Source of the DNA: Aquabacterium sp.
GTDB taxonomy: Bacteria > Pseudomonadota > Gammaproteobacteria > Burkholderiales > Burkholderiaceae_C
DNA length: 7,973 bases
Assembly (NCBI GenBank): GCA_017989885.1
Contig: JAGNPA010000069.1
Coordinates: 1 to 7,973 of the forward strand
Reading direction: 5' to 3'
The notes beneath the pieces are model-generated. The model worked only from the letters and a program-made list of their open reading frames with translations. It did no database searches and was not told the DNA's origin. The position numbers and the translations under genes are program-made. Position 1 is the stretch's first letter, and the number at the start of each line of letters is the position of its first letter. Of this stretch, positions 1-6,030 are shown one piece after another.

Positions 1-272
1 AAGGCGTACTTGCAGGCGTACACGTCTTCGGCCGAGGCATTCATGCGGGTGGCACCGCGCTCGAAAGCGGTCAGGAACTGCTTGATGCGCTCGCGAAAGG
101 CTTCGGCGTCTTGCGGCGCGTGCTTGCCCTTGAGCAGAAACAGCAGGTAGAAGCCGTCGTACATCAGGTCGAGCAGGCTGTGCGCCTCGGTGGGGGCGGC
201 AGCAGGTGCAGCGTGCGCCGTGTGGTTGGGCGAGGGCGAGCCAAACAGCGAGGGGGCTTTGGATGAGGTCAT
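1..272 (-). CDS. tssL: TssL / DotU-family T6SS inner-membrane protein, N-terminal part (runs off the left edge)
   Basis: TssL is the DotU/IcmH-like inner-membrane subunit of the T6SS trans-envelope complex; its cytoplasmic domain contacts TssK and its partner in the membrane is TssM. Only the first 90 codons plus 2 nt are visible. Residues 1-30 are a Ser/Ala/Pro-rich leader. From residue 33 comes the family signature LLDLMYDGFYLLFLLKGK, followed by a helical stretch (AFRERIKQFLTAFERGA) and EDVYACKYA, the usual lead-in to the CALVDE segment of DotU proteins, which would lie just outside. The membrane helix, normally near the C-terminus, is not in the window. The ATG at 272 is chosen because GAGGA lies 8 nt upstream and the tssK stop is only 16 nt away, so the two genes are probably cotranscribed. 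The family call rests on motif recognition. An OmpA-like C-terminal extension, seen in some TssL proteins, cannot be excluded. Confidence 0.9.
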   Translation of the reverse strand, partial: MTSSKAPSLFGSPSPNHTAHAAPAAAPTEAHSLLDLMYDGFYLLFLLKGKHAPQDAEAFRERIKQFLTAFERGATRMNASAEDVYACKYA

Positions 273-288
273 GAGCGGGGTCCTCGGA

Positions 289-1641
289 TCAGGCGTTCAC
301 GGCCACCAACTCCAGACGGAGGTCGGGCAGGCCGGAGGGGGCATAGACGGTCAGGGCCTGGGCTTGCAGCATGCGTTCGTACAGGCTGCCGCGCGGCTCC
401 AGGGTGAAGTAGTAGCTGCCCGGGCGAACCGGCACGGCTGCGGGCACCTGCGGCGCATGCACCAGGCGCACGCCCGGCATGGACGACAGCACCAGCTTTT
501 CGACGTCGTCCGGCGCGCCGATCTTGAAACGCTGTGGCACCACCTCGACGAGCTCGGCGGGGGCCATCGTGGCGCTCACGCCCAGGTAAAGCTGGGTCTG
601 CGGGTTGATCTGCTCCGCATCGAGTCGGCCCTGGTGGAAGGACGGCTGCGTTTCGTTGAGCGCGATCGCAAAGTAACGGGTCGAGATGACCGTCTCCAGC
701 AGCTCCCGCACGATCTGGTCCAGGCGGGTGAAACCCGGGCCTGGGTTGATGTGATCGTAGGTGGGGAGGTCGGCCAGCGTGAAGGTCTTGGAAAAGGTCA
801 TCAGCGCACCGGCCAGCTCCAGCAACTTCTCGAACAGACGCTCGGGATGCAGCGACGCATGGCGTGACAGATGCGACAAGCCGGCAAAGGCCGAACTGGC
901 CGTGTGCAGCAACCAGAACGAGGCCACATCGCCCGAGCGGAACTCGATGATGTTCTTGCTGGGCTCGCGGTGCATGCCGTAGAGCGCATCGACCTTGGCT
1001 TGCAACACGTCGAGCAGGCGACGCAGGTACAGAAACAGCGAAGGCGAGGACTGGATGCTCAGGCTGGGGGGCATGAACCGCCCGTCCACCTCCATGCCGC
1101 CTGTCGAGGTCTTGCGCAAGCGCAGCAGGGGCAGGCTCACCAGATGCGCCCGTGGCTCACTGTCGTGCAGGATGCGGGCCGACTTGCGCAGCACCACCAG
1201 CTCGGCCGCCACCGCGTCGGTGAAACCGTCGGCTGCTTGAACGGGCGAGCGGAAGTAACGCACCGCCGTGTCGGCCTCTTGCTGTGTGCTCGCCATGTTG
1301 GTGCCGCTGGCCCGCACGGGTGCCAGGGCCAGATGGAAGACTGCTTCGCCCGCGCCGTCTTGTGCGATGGACGACAGTGCAACCGCCGGCGGCAACTCGT
1401 CTTCGCCAGGAGCGTTGAACAGCTCACCATCGGGCAGCACCACCTGCAACTCCAGCAGGCGCAGCAGACCGGTCTGCAACGCGTCGGGGTCGATCTTGAC
1501 GTGACGGACGCCCCAGGCGTAGGGGTGCAGCAGGCGCGACATCTGCGCCAGACGCCACTCGTGATACGCGTCTTGCTGCTGGAAGTGCTGGGGACGCAGG
1601 AAGAGGCCTTCGCCCCACAGGATTTTGGGTGACTGGATCAC
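289..1641 (-). CDS. tssK: TssK, T6SS baseplate adaptor
   Basis: TssK is a cytoplasmic trimeric protein that links the baseplate (TssE/F/G/VgrG) to the membrane complex through TssL and TssM. The 450-residue product has the usual TssK length (about 440-450). It opens with the hallmark KILWGEGLFLRPQHFQQQD at residues 6-24, the N-terminal shoulder region that binds TssF/TssG. The middle contains FLYLRRLLDVLQAKVDALY, and the C-terminal part (from about residue 310) is the domain that in known TssKs contacts the membrane complex. The start is GTG at 1641: AGAAGG lies 6 nt upstream and there is no in-frame ATG nearby before it. The gene lies 31 nt after tssJ and 16 nt before tssL on the same strand. 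Nothing looks truncated or frameshifted. Long open frames on the opposite strand here are composition shadows. Confidence 0.97.
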   Translation of the reverse strand: MIQSPKILWGEGLFLRPQHFQQQDAYHEWRLAQMSRLLHPYAWGVRHVKIDPDALQTGLLRLLELQVVLPDGELFNAPGEDELPPAVALSSIAQDGAGEAVFHLALAPVRASGTNMASTQQEADTAVRYFRSPVQAADGFTDAVAAELVVLRKSARILHDSEPRAHLVSLPLLRLRKTSTGGMEVDGRFMPPSLSIQSSPSLFLYLRRLLDVLQAKVDALYGMHREPSKNIIEFRSGDVASFWLLHTASSAFAGLSHLSRHASLHPERLFEKLLELAGALMTFSKTFTLADLPTYDHINPGPGFTRLDQIVRELLETVISTRYFAIALNETQPSFHQGRLDAEQINPQTQLYLGVSATMAPAELVEVVPQRFKIGAPDDVEKLVLSSMPGVRLVHAPQVPAAVPVRPGSYYFTLEPRGSLYERMLQAQALTVYAPSGLPDLRLELVAVNA

Positions 1642-1647
1642 ACGAGA

Positions 1648-1653
1648 CCTTCT
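1648..1653 (-). promoter_or_regulatory. Ribosome binding site deciding the tssK GTG start
   Basis: AGAAGG on the minus strand sits 6 nt before the GTG at 1641. There is no ATG alternative close by in frame, and the conserved TssK N-terminus begins directly after this GTG. The site therefore supports a non-ATG start. Confidence 0.6.
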
Positions 1654-1672
1654 GATGAATGGGGGAGGTGCC

Positions 1673-2389
1673 TCATGGGCACGTCACGGCGGCCGAGCGC
1701 ACGACCTTGATGGGCTGACCGATGGGTTCGCCGGCCTGGACGCTGATCGCGCAGGCATGGGCGCCCAGCGTCAAGCCGCTGCGCTCGGCAGAGGCGGTGC
1801 TGAAGGCGTAGCGCCAGCGGTTGGTGGCGGGCGCGCGGAACAGGCCCACGATGCCGACGTAGCGCACGTCACGAGGCACCTTCTCGGTGGTGTCATACGG
1901 CTTGCCGGGAATGAGCTGGACTTCGCGCACGGATACGAGGTCGTCAGCCAGGACTTCCTTCTCCTTGGCAGGGTCGCCGAAGGTGTCGGGCGCGGCCTGC
2001 AGGAACGCGTCGGGGCTGCGCAGACGATACAGGCGCGTGACCAGGGCAAGAGACTGGCCCTGCTCGGTGACGTTCAGCGACGGGCTGGCATGGATGCGCC
2101 AGGTGAGGCGGCGGTCAGGCAGGGCGCTGTCGGGCACCTTGGGCAACTCCGGGACTTCTGGCTTTTTCAAACCGGTGGCTTCCAGGGCCTTCTTGCCCAG
2201 GCCACCGAGATAGCCCATCACGCCGCCACCTTCCGTCGCACCACCGGCCTCGGCACCGAGTTCGGTCAGCTCTTTGGGGGCCATGCTGGACAGGGCCGAC
2301 GTGTCGGGAGGCGTGCTGCCGCAACCCACCAGCGCGCAGGCCAACATGCTGCATGCCATGGCATGCCTACCCTGTGTGTGTGTGTTCAT
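1673..2389 (-). CDS. tssJ: TssJ, T6SS outer-membrane lipoprotein
   Basis: TssJ is the outer-membrane lipoprotein of the TssJLM complex and binds the periplasmic domain of TssM. From the ATG at 2389 the product has 238 residues. A signal peptide of 22 residues has Arg8 in the n-region, hydrophobic MACSMLACALVG, and a lipobox LVGC with the lipidated Cys at 23. Residues 24-90 form a Gly-, Ala- and Pro-rich linker. The transthyretin-like TssJ domain follows from about 92: LTWRIHASPSLN, SPDAFLQA (125-132), REVQLIPG, and YVGIVGLFRAP (177-187) with RWR just after. Two late cysteines (213, 237) could form a disulfide. At 238 residues it is longer than the typical 170-180, mainly because of the linker. 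Start choice: the ATG at 2389 gives a normal signal peptide but has only a weak SD. An ATG at 2359 has AGGGTAGG 6 nt upstream but would leave a very short signal peptide without a basic residue. The gene heads the minus-strand block. Confidence 0.92.
   Translation of the reverse strand: MNTHTQGRHAMACSMLACALVGCGSTPPDTSALSSMAPKELTELGAEAGGATEGGGVMGYLGGLGKKALEATGLKKPEVPELPKVPDSALPDRRLTWRIHASPSLNVTEQGQSLALVTRLYRLRSPDAFLQAAPDTFGDPAKEKEVLADDLVSVREVQLIPGKPYDTTEKVPRDVRYVGIVGLFRAPATNRWRYAFSTASAERSGLTLGAHACAISVQAGEPIGQPIKVVRSAAVTCP
2351..2366. repeat. Perfect 16-bp palindrome in the signal-peptide codons of tssJ
   Basis: GCATGCCATGGCATGC equals its own reverse complement over all 16 bases. It covers codons for residues 8-13 of TssJ and contains the alternative in-frame ATG (2359-2357). 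In mRNA it could fold only as a tight hairpin or pair between transcripts. It may simply reflect the Ala/Met/Cys/His codons there. Confidence 0.8.
2373..2384. repeat. (TG)6 dinucleotide tract just inside the tssJ start
   Basis: Six uninterrupted TG units lie on the plus strand, read as CA repeats in tssJ, a few bases after the ATG at 2389; they encode part of the sequence NTHTQ. A gain or loss of one unit would shift the frame relative to the ATG at 2389 but not relative to the ATG at 2359. The tract is short for slippage. Confidence 0.75.
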
Positions 2390-2461
2390 ACTTCGTCGGC
2401 GGAGCAAGGGGTGCCCTTCGCCGGCGCGTAGTGTAAGAAGCCGATGGCTATTGGGATCGCG

Positions 2462-2537
2462 GCCTCCCCCACAAGGAGGGGGATGGAATTGCAACGAGTT
2501 GAAAGAGTCTGTAAGCCACCCCCGAATGGGGGCAGGC
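2462..2537. repeat. Cluster of mutually pairing C-tract/G-tract inverted repeats
   Basis: Four arms occur: GCCTCCCCC (2462-2470), GGGGGATGG (2478-2486), CCACCCCC (2516-2523) and GGGGGCAGGC (2528-2537). Adjacent arms can pair locally (CCCCC with GGGGG around ACAAGGA, and around GAAT). Alternatively the outer arms pair with each other (GCCT/AGGC plus CCCCC/GGGGG with one bulged C) and the inner arms pair (GGGGG-A-TGG with CCACCCCC). No T-run follows, so it is not a typical terminator. It may be a copy of a GC-rich intergenic repeat, which the window alone cannot show. Confidence 0.6.
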
Positions 2538-2612
2538 GAGGCAAATGAATTCCGCTTTAATCCGCGCTGTCGATCAGGGGGCCAATCCACCGGGTCGCGT
2601 TCACAAGTCATT

Positions 2613-2618
2613 AGGGAG
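2613..2618 (+). promoter_or_regulatory. Ribosome binding site selecting a TTG start at 2626
   Basis: AGGGAG lies 7 nt before the TTG at 2626. The in-frame ATG at 2653 has no purine-rich site upstream, and the ATG at 2545 would give an abnormally long leader before the lipobox. This site is the main reason for placing the start of the TPR lipoprotein at TTG. Confidence 0.7.
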
Positions 2619-2625
2619 TATTCGA

Positions 2626-3348
2626 TTGACGCTGCAAAACGTACGCCGCGGCATGGGCCGCGCGGTGATGGTCTCGTTGTTGTCTGCCTTGGCAGCCTGT
2701 TCTTCACTGCAAAAGCAGGACACCGAGTCGGCACAGAAGGCCGTCCGGGAGAAAGTCGATGCGCGACTGACGGCCGCCGATGAGGCGCTCAAGCAAGGGC
2801 AGTCCCAGCAGGCCTTCGAGCAACTCGACCAGGCCATCAAGATCGATCCTTCGGCCAAGCAGCCCTGGGTGCGCAAGGCCCAGATTCATTTCGAGGCACG
2901 TCAGTATGGCAACGCCATCAACGACGCACAGGAAGTGCTGCAGCGTGATGTCAACGATCTGACGGCACAGAGCATCCTGGCGGTCAGCGGCCTGCGCGTC
3001 AGTGCCGAAGCCCTGTCTCATCTGCGCAAGGTCAATGAGGTCAAGGGCTCGACCCGCAATGAGGCCGAGAGCGTGGCCAAGCTCATCCGTGAAGCCCTGG
3101 GCGAGCCCATCCTGGTTGCGCCTCAGTCCGACGCAGCCACCACGCCGGCCAAGCCCGTGCGCCGCGCCGTGCGCCGCGCTGCACGCAGCGTCACCCCGGT
3201 GGTGAGCCCGGCGCCCGCCGCCCAACAGGCTGTGGTCCCTGCTCCTGTGGCCAAGACTGTGCCGGCTCCCGCGGTCAAACCCGCGCCGGCAGTCAAGCCT
3301 GCAGCCCCCACCGCCGGCCGTGCCAATCCTTTTGGCGCCCTGCAGTAA
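2626..3348 (+). CDS. TPR-containing lipoprotein associated with T6SS (TagM-like position)
   Basis: From the TTG at 2626 the product is 240 residues. Residues 1-24 are a lipoprotein signal peptide: basic n-region (RRGMGR), hydrophobic AVMVSLLSALAA, lipobox LAAC with Cys25, then SSLQKQ. Two TPR-like helical repeats follow, at about 46-79 (ADEALKQGQSQQAFEQLDQA, then IDP) and 80-113 (WVRKAQIHFEARQYGNAINDAQ). A helical region reaches about 160. The tail (about 165-232) is rich in Ala, Pro, Val and Lys, with a basic patch KPVRRAVRRAARS at 176-188 and repeated PAPAVKPA units. The Ser residues after Cys25 favour outer-membrane sorting. It heads the tssB-tssC-hcp block with a 27-nt gap to tssB, so it is likely T6SS-related. 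A small lipoprotein gene called tagM occupies the same place in Burkholderia cenocepacia T6SS loci as I recall it; identity is not proven. Function is unknown: a periplasmic scaffold or peptidoglycan-contacting factor is a guess. Confidence 0.85.
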   Translation: MTLQNVRRGMGRAVMVSLLSALAACSSLQKQDTESAQKAVREKVDARLTAADEALKQGQSQQAFEQLDQAIKIDPSAKQPWVRKAQIHFEARQYGNAINDAQEVLQRDVNDLTAQSILAVSGLRVSAEALSHLRKVNEVKGSTRNEAESVAKLIREALGEPILVAPQSDAATTPAKPVRRAVRRAARSVTPVVSPAPAAQQAVVPAPVAKTVPAPAVKPAPAVKPAAPTAGRANPFGALQ

Positions 3349-3362
3349 TCACAAACATCAGG

Positions 3363-3369
3363 AAGGAGG
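3363..3369 (+). promoter_or_regulatory. Very strong extended ribosome binding site of tssB
   Basis: AAGGAGG ends 6 nt before the tssB ATG and is followed by C and then TGATC. Apart from that single inserted C it matches the full complement of the 16S rRNA 3' end (AAGGAGGTGATC). This would suit high-level production of the sheath protein. Confidence 0.8.
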
Positions 3370-3375
3370 CTGATC

Positions 3376-3894
3376 ATGGCCAAGAAAGACAGCGTTCAAC
3401 AACGACTCGGACGTGTGCGTCCGCCGCGTGTTCAGCTCACCTATGACGTGGAAGTGGGCGATGCCACCGAACAGAAGGAGATCCCCTTCGTGGTCGGCGT
3501 CATGGGTGACTTTGCCGGGCAGCCCGATCCGGACAAGCCCCAGCCCAAGCTGAAGGACCGCAAGTTCGTCAGCATCGACATGGACAACTTCGACGAAGTG
3601 CTGGAAGGCATCGCACCGCGTGCCAGCTACCGCGTCAAGAACAAGTTGTCCGCCGAGGGCGGCGAGTTTGGCGTGAACCTGGAGTTCAAGAAGATCGAGG
3701 ACTTCCGTCCGGAGTCGATCGTGGAACAGGTCGAGCCCCTGCGCAAACTGCTGGAGGCACGCACCAAGCTGTCCGACTTGCGTAACAAGCTGGCCGGCAA
3801 CGAGAAGCTCGAAGATGCATTGGCCGAGGTGCTGAGTAGCACTGAGAAGCTCAAGCAGCTGAGTGCCGAAACCCTGCAGACTGAACAGGAGTGA
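3376..3894 (+). CDS. tssB: TssB, T6SS contractile sheath small subunit
   Basis: TssB (VipA) pairs with TssC to build the cytoplasmic contractile sheath around the Hcp tube. The product is 172 residues, the normal family length. Recognisable segments in order are RPPRVQLTYDVEV (15-27), IPFVVGVMGDFAG (36-48), DRKFVSIDMDNFDEVL (61-76), FKKIEDFRPESIVEQV, and the heptad-like helix EPLRKLLEARTKLSDLRNKL, which in VipA packs against TssC. The C-terminal 40 residues are charged and helical (KLEDALAEVLSSTEKLKQL), probably coiled coil. The ATG at 3376 is fixed by an almost complete anti-SD match. The stop is 4 nt before the tssC ATG, and the tssC ribosome site lies inside the last tssB codons, so the two subunits are likely made in matched amounts. 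Confidence 0.98.
   Translation: MAKKDSVQQRLGRVRPPRVQLTYDVEVGDATEQKEIPFVVGVMGDFAGQPDPDKPQPKLKDRKFVSIDMDNFDEVLEGIAPRASYRVKNKLSAEGGEFGVNLEFKKIEDFRPESIVEQVEPLRKLLEARTKLSDLRNKLAGNEKLEDALAEVLSSTEKLKQLSAETLQTEQE
3887..3891 (+). promoter_or_regulatory. tssC ribosome binding site inside the end of tssB
   Basis: AGGAG lies within the final tssB codons, 7 nt before the ATG at 3899. It selects that ATG over an in-frame ATG at 3863, which would add 12 residues inside tssB, and it suggests translational coupling of the two sheath genes. Confidence 0.75.
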
Positions 3895-3898
3895 TGCC

Positions 3899-5377
3899 AT
3901 GAGCGCCCAACTGCAAGCCCAGACTGGCCAAGTGGTCGACAGCCTCAGCCTGCTGGACGACATCGTCGCCCGCAGCAAGGTGGCCAAGACCGACACCGAG
4001 CACGCACGCGCCAAGGACATCATTGGCGAGCTGGTCAAGGAAGTGCTGGACGGCACCGTGGTGGTGTCCGACAACCTGTCGGCCAACATCGACGCCCGCA
4101 TTGCCGAGATCGACCAGTTGATCTCGTCACAACTCAGCGAGGTGCTGCACGCACCCGAGTTCCAGAAGATCGAATCCAGCTGGACCGGCCTGCACTACCT
4201 GTGCAAGCACACCTCCACGGGTGAGCGCCTGAAGATCAAGTTGCTCAACACGAGCAAGAAAGACATCGTCAAGGACTTCAAGACGGCCATCGACTTCGAC
4301 CAGTCGGCGCTGTTCAAGAAGGTCTATGAAGAGGAGTTCGGCACCTTCGGTGGCTCGCCATTTGGTGCCCTGATTGGCGACTTCGAAATCGGTCGTGGCG
4401 CCGAAGACATGTACTTCGTCGAGCAGATGTCGCACGTGGCAGCAGCCTCGCACGCGCCGTTCATTTCGGCCGCATCCAGCGAGCTGTTTGGCCTGGAAGC
4501 GTTCACCGACCTGGGCAAGCCGCGCGATCTGGCCAAGGTGTTCGACACGGTGGATTACGCCAAGTGGAAGTCGTTCCGCGAATCCGAAGACGCCCGCTAC
4601 GTGGGCCTGACCGTGCCGCGTTTCTTGGGCCGTCTGCCTTACGACCCCAAGGAAGGCATCACGACCGAAGGTTTCAACTTCGTCGAGGAAGTCGATGGCA
4701 CGGACCACAGCAAGTACCTGTGGGTGAACACGGCGTATGCCCTGGGCGCACGCCTGACGGCTGCCTTCGAAACCTATGGCTGGTGCGCCGCCATCCGCGG
4801 TGTGGAGGGCGGTGGTCTGGTGGAAGACCTGCCCACCCACACCTTCAAGACCGATGACGGTGAACTGGCGCTGAAGTGCCCGACCGAGGTGGCGATCACC
4901 GATCGCCGTGAGAAGGAACTCAGCGATCTGGGCTTCATCCCCCTGGTGCATTGCAAGAACACCGATTACGCCGCCTTCTTTGGCGCGCAGTCGGCTCAGA
5001 AGGCCAAGAAGTACGACAGCGATGCGGCCAATGCCAATGCGGCGCTGTCGGCCCAGTTGCAGTACATGTTTGCGGTCTGCCGCATCGCGCACTACATGAA
5101 GTCGATGATGCGCGACAAGGTGGGCAGTTTTGCCAACACGCTCGACGTCGAGCGTTATCTGCATAACTGGCTGATGCAGTACGTGGTGGACTCTCAGGAC
5201 GCGTCGCAGGAAATCCGCGCCCAGAAGCCACTGCGAGAGGCCAGTGTTGAGGTCAGCGAAGTGCCGGGTCGTCCGGGTGTGTATCGGGCGGTGGCCTTTG
5301 TGCGCCCCCATTACCAACTCGACGAGTTGTCGGTGTCGCTGCGCCTGGTTGCCGAGATGCCGCAAGGCTCGAAGTAA
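3899..5377 (+). CDS. tssC: TssC, T6SS contractile sheath large subunit
   Basis: TssC (VipB) is the large sheath subunit and forms the contractile helical tube with TssB. The 492-residue product matches the usual length of about 490-500. Landmarks are the helical N-terminal region (residues 1-90), WTGLHYL (95-101), the highly conserved FGTFGGSPFGALIGDF (147-162), APFISAASSELFG, PRFLGRLPYDP (near 240-250), WVNTAYALGARLTAAF, the Gly-rich GVEGGGLVEDLPTH, EVAITDRREKELSDLGFIPL, and a C-terminal FVRPHYQLDELSVSLRLVAEMP strand that closes most TssC proteins. It is preceded by tssB at a 4-nt gap and followed by hcp after 80 nt. No missing or broken segment was seen. ClpV recycling sites in this family are carried by the TssB or TssC N-terminus; no ClpV gene (tssH) is in the window. 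Confidence 0.98.
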   Translation: MSAQLQAQTGQVVDSLSLLDDIVARSKVAKTDTEHARAKDIIGELVKEVLDGTVVVSDNLSANIDARIAEIDQLISSQLSEVLHAPEFQKIESSWTGLHYLCKHTSTGERLKIKLLNTSKKDIVKDFKTAIDFDQSALFKKVYEEEFGTFGGSPFGALIGDFEIGRGAEDMYFVEQMSHVAAASHAPFISAASSELFGLEAFTDLGKPRDLAKVFDTVDYAKWKSFRESEDARYVGLTVPRFLGRLPYDPKEGITTEGFNFVEEVDGTDHSKYLWVNTAYALGARLTAAFETYGWCAAIRGVEGGGLVEDLPTHTFKTDDGELALKCPTEVAITDRREKELSDLGFIPLVHCKNTDYAAFFGAQSAQKAKKYDSDAANANAALSAQLQYMFAVCRIAHYMKSMMRDKVGSFANTLDVERYLHNWLMQYVVDSQDASQEIRAQKPLREASVEVSEVPGRPGVYRAVAFVRPHYQLDELSVSLRLVAEMPQGSK

Positions 5378-5391
5378 GCAGGTGAGTTCAG

Positions 5392-5422
5392 GCGGGACGG
5401 TGTCGAAGAACACCGCCTCCGC
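5392..5422 (+). other. Hairpin upstream of hcp
   Basis: GGTGT (5399-5403) pairs with ACACC (5410-5414) around a CGAAGA loop, and an outer GCGG/CCGC pairing (5392-5395 with 5419-5422) extends it past an internal loop. No T-run follows, so it is not a typical terminator. It may act as an mRNA stability or processing element at the 5' side of hcp; that role is inference. Confidence 0.4.
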
Positions 5423-5457
5423 ACCTTTCACGATTCAATTCAAGGAGTCATCCCCCC

Positions 5458-5994
5458 ATGAAAGACATTTACGTCAAGTTCAACAAGCCGCTGAACGGCA
5501 AGGACATCAAGGGCGAGTCGCGCGATGCCGGTACCGGCCAGACCCACCCGGCCCCCTGGTTCGAGGCCACCAGCTGGCAGCATTTCATTCGCCAGCCCAA
5601 GTCTTCGACCGCGTCGACCGCCGGTGGCCACACCGCTGAGCGTTGCGAACACGGCGAAATGATCTTCACCAAAGATCTCGACATGGTCAGCCCGCAACTG
5701 TGGGAGTCCTGCTCGGCCGGTACGCTGTATGACGACGTGGAAATCCACTTCATGCGCGCCAACGGCACGAACGACCGCGTGCTGTACCTCAAGATCCAGC
5801 TGAAGAAGGTCATCATCTCGCAAGTGGTGCCTTCGGTGGACAAGGAAGGCCTGCCGACCGAAACCTTCGGTCTGAAGTACTCGGCTGTGCAGTGGACCTA
5901 CACGCAGCAGACCATGGACGGCAAGTCCAAGCCGGGTCAAGTGGCTTCGTGGAGCCTGGCCACCAACAAGGCCACCTTCGACGCCCCGAACTGA
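5458..5994 (+). CDS. hcp: Hcp / TssD, T6SS inner tube protein
   Basis: Hcp forms hexameric rings that stack into the expelled inner tube and is itself secreted; some toxins ride inside its lumen. The 178-residue product carries Hcp1-family landmarks: MKDIYVKFNKPLNGKDIKGES at the start, WFEATSWQHFIRQP, CEHGEMIFTKDLDMVSPQLW (63-82), the strand pair DDVEIHFMRA and VLYLKIQLKKVIISQV, ETFGLKYSAVQWTYTQQ (135-151) and a C-terminal tail. There is no C-terminal effector extension, so this is a structural rather than an evolved Hcp. The ATG at 5458 has AAGGAG 10 nt upstream, a rather long spacing. Flanking hairpins (before the gene and right after it) would let hcp mRNA be made or kept at higher levels than the rest of the operon, as befits an abundant subunit. 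That consequence is inferred. Confidence 0.97.
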   Translation: MKDIYVKFNKPLNGKDIKGESRDAGTGQTHPAPWFEATSWQHFIRQPKSSTASTAGGHTAERCEHGEMIFTKDLDMVSPQLWESCSAGTLYDDVEIHFMRANGTNDRVLYLKIQLKKVIISQVVPSVDKEGLPTETFGLKYSAVQWTYTQQTMDGKSKPGQVASWSLATNKATFDAPN

Positions 5995-6011
5995 TCGGTG
6001 TGATCGTTTGA

Positions 6012-6026
6012 ACGCACGGTGTGCGT
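6012..6026 (+). other. Small stem-loop after hcp
   Basis: ACGCAC (6012-6017) and GTGCGT (6021-6026) pair around a GGT loop. It lies 17 nt after the hcp stop and just before the stronger terminator-like stem. It may add 3'-end protection to hcp mRNA. Confidence 0.4.
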
Positions 6027-6030
6027 GATC

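Larger units (their letters stand above)
2390..2625. other. Divergent intergenic region between the tssJ and TPR-lipoprotein operons
   Basis: This stretch of about 236 nt must carry the promoters of both divergent operons, yet I see no convincing -35/-10 pair and no clear -24/-12 (sigma-54) match on either strand. Its main content is a cluster of C-tract/G-tract inverted repeats (listed separately). An AGGGAG SD lies at its right end. No open frame with a recognisable product is present. An upstream in-frame ATG at 2545 would extend the lipoprotein by 27 residues into this region but is less likely to be the start. Confidence 0.7.

Noticed and set aside
190..1632. Long plus-strand open frames (190-867 and 871-1632) opposite tssK
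   Set aside because: They lie antisense to a well-conserved tssK, have low-complexity Gln/Arg/His/Gly-rich translations typical of high-GC shadow frames, and match no family I recognise.
1625..2431. 268-codon plus-strand frame opposite tssJ
   Set aside because: Antisense shadow of tssJ; no domain, no good ribosome site, and the minus-strand frame has lipobox and TssJ motifs.
2488..2516. Possible sigma-70 promoter TTGCAA - 17 nt - TAAGCC on the plus strand
   Set aside because: The -10 match is poor and overlaps the hairpin cluster; in this base composition such pairs are expected by chance, so it is not listed as a promoter.
2390..2734. 115-residue upstream extension of the tssJ frame to 2734
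   Set aside because: It would bury the signal peptide and lipobox inside the protein and overlap the divergent lipoprotein gene; the start at 2389 (or 2359) is much better.
4127..5431. 434-codon minus-strand frame opposite tssC
   Set aside because: Mirror of tssC codon bias; His/Arg/Gly/Leu-rich with no recognisable domain.
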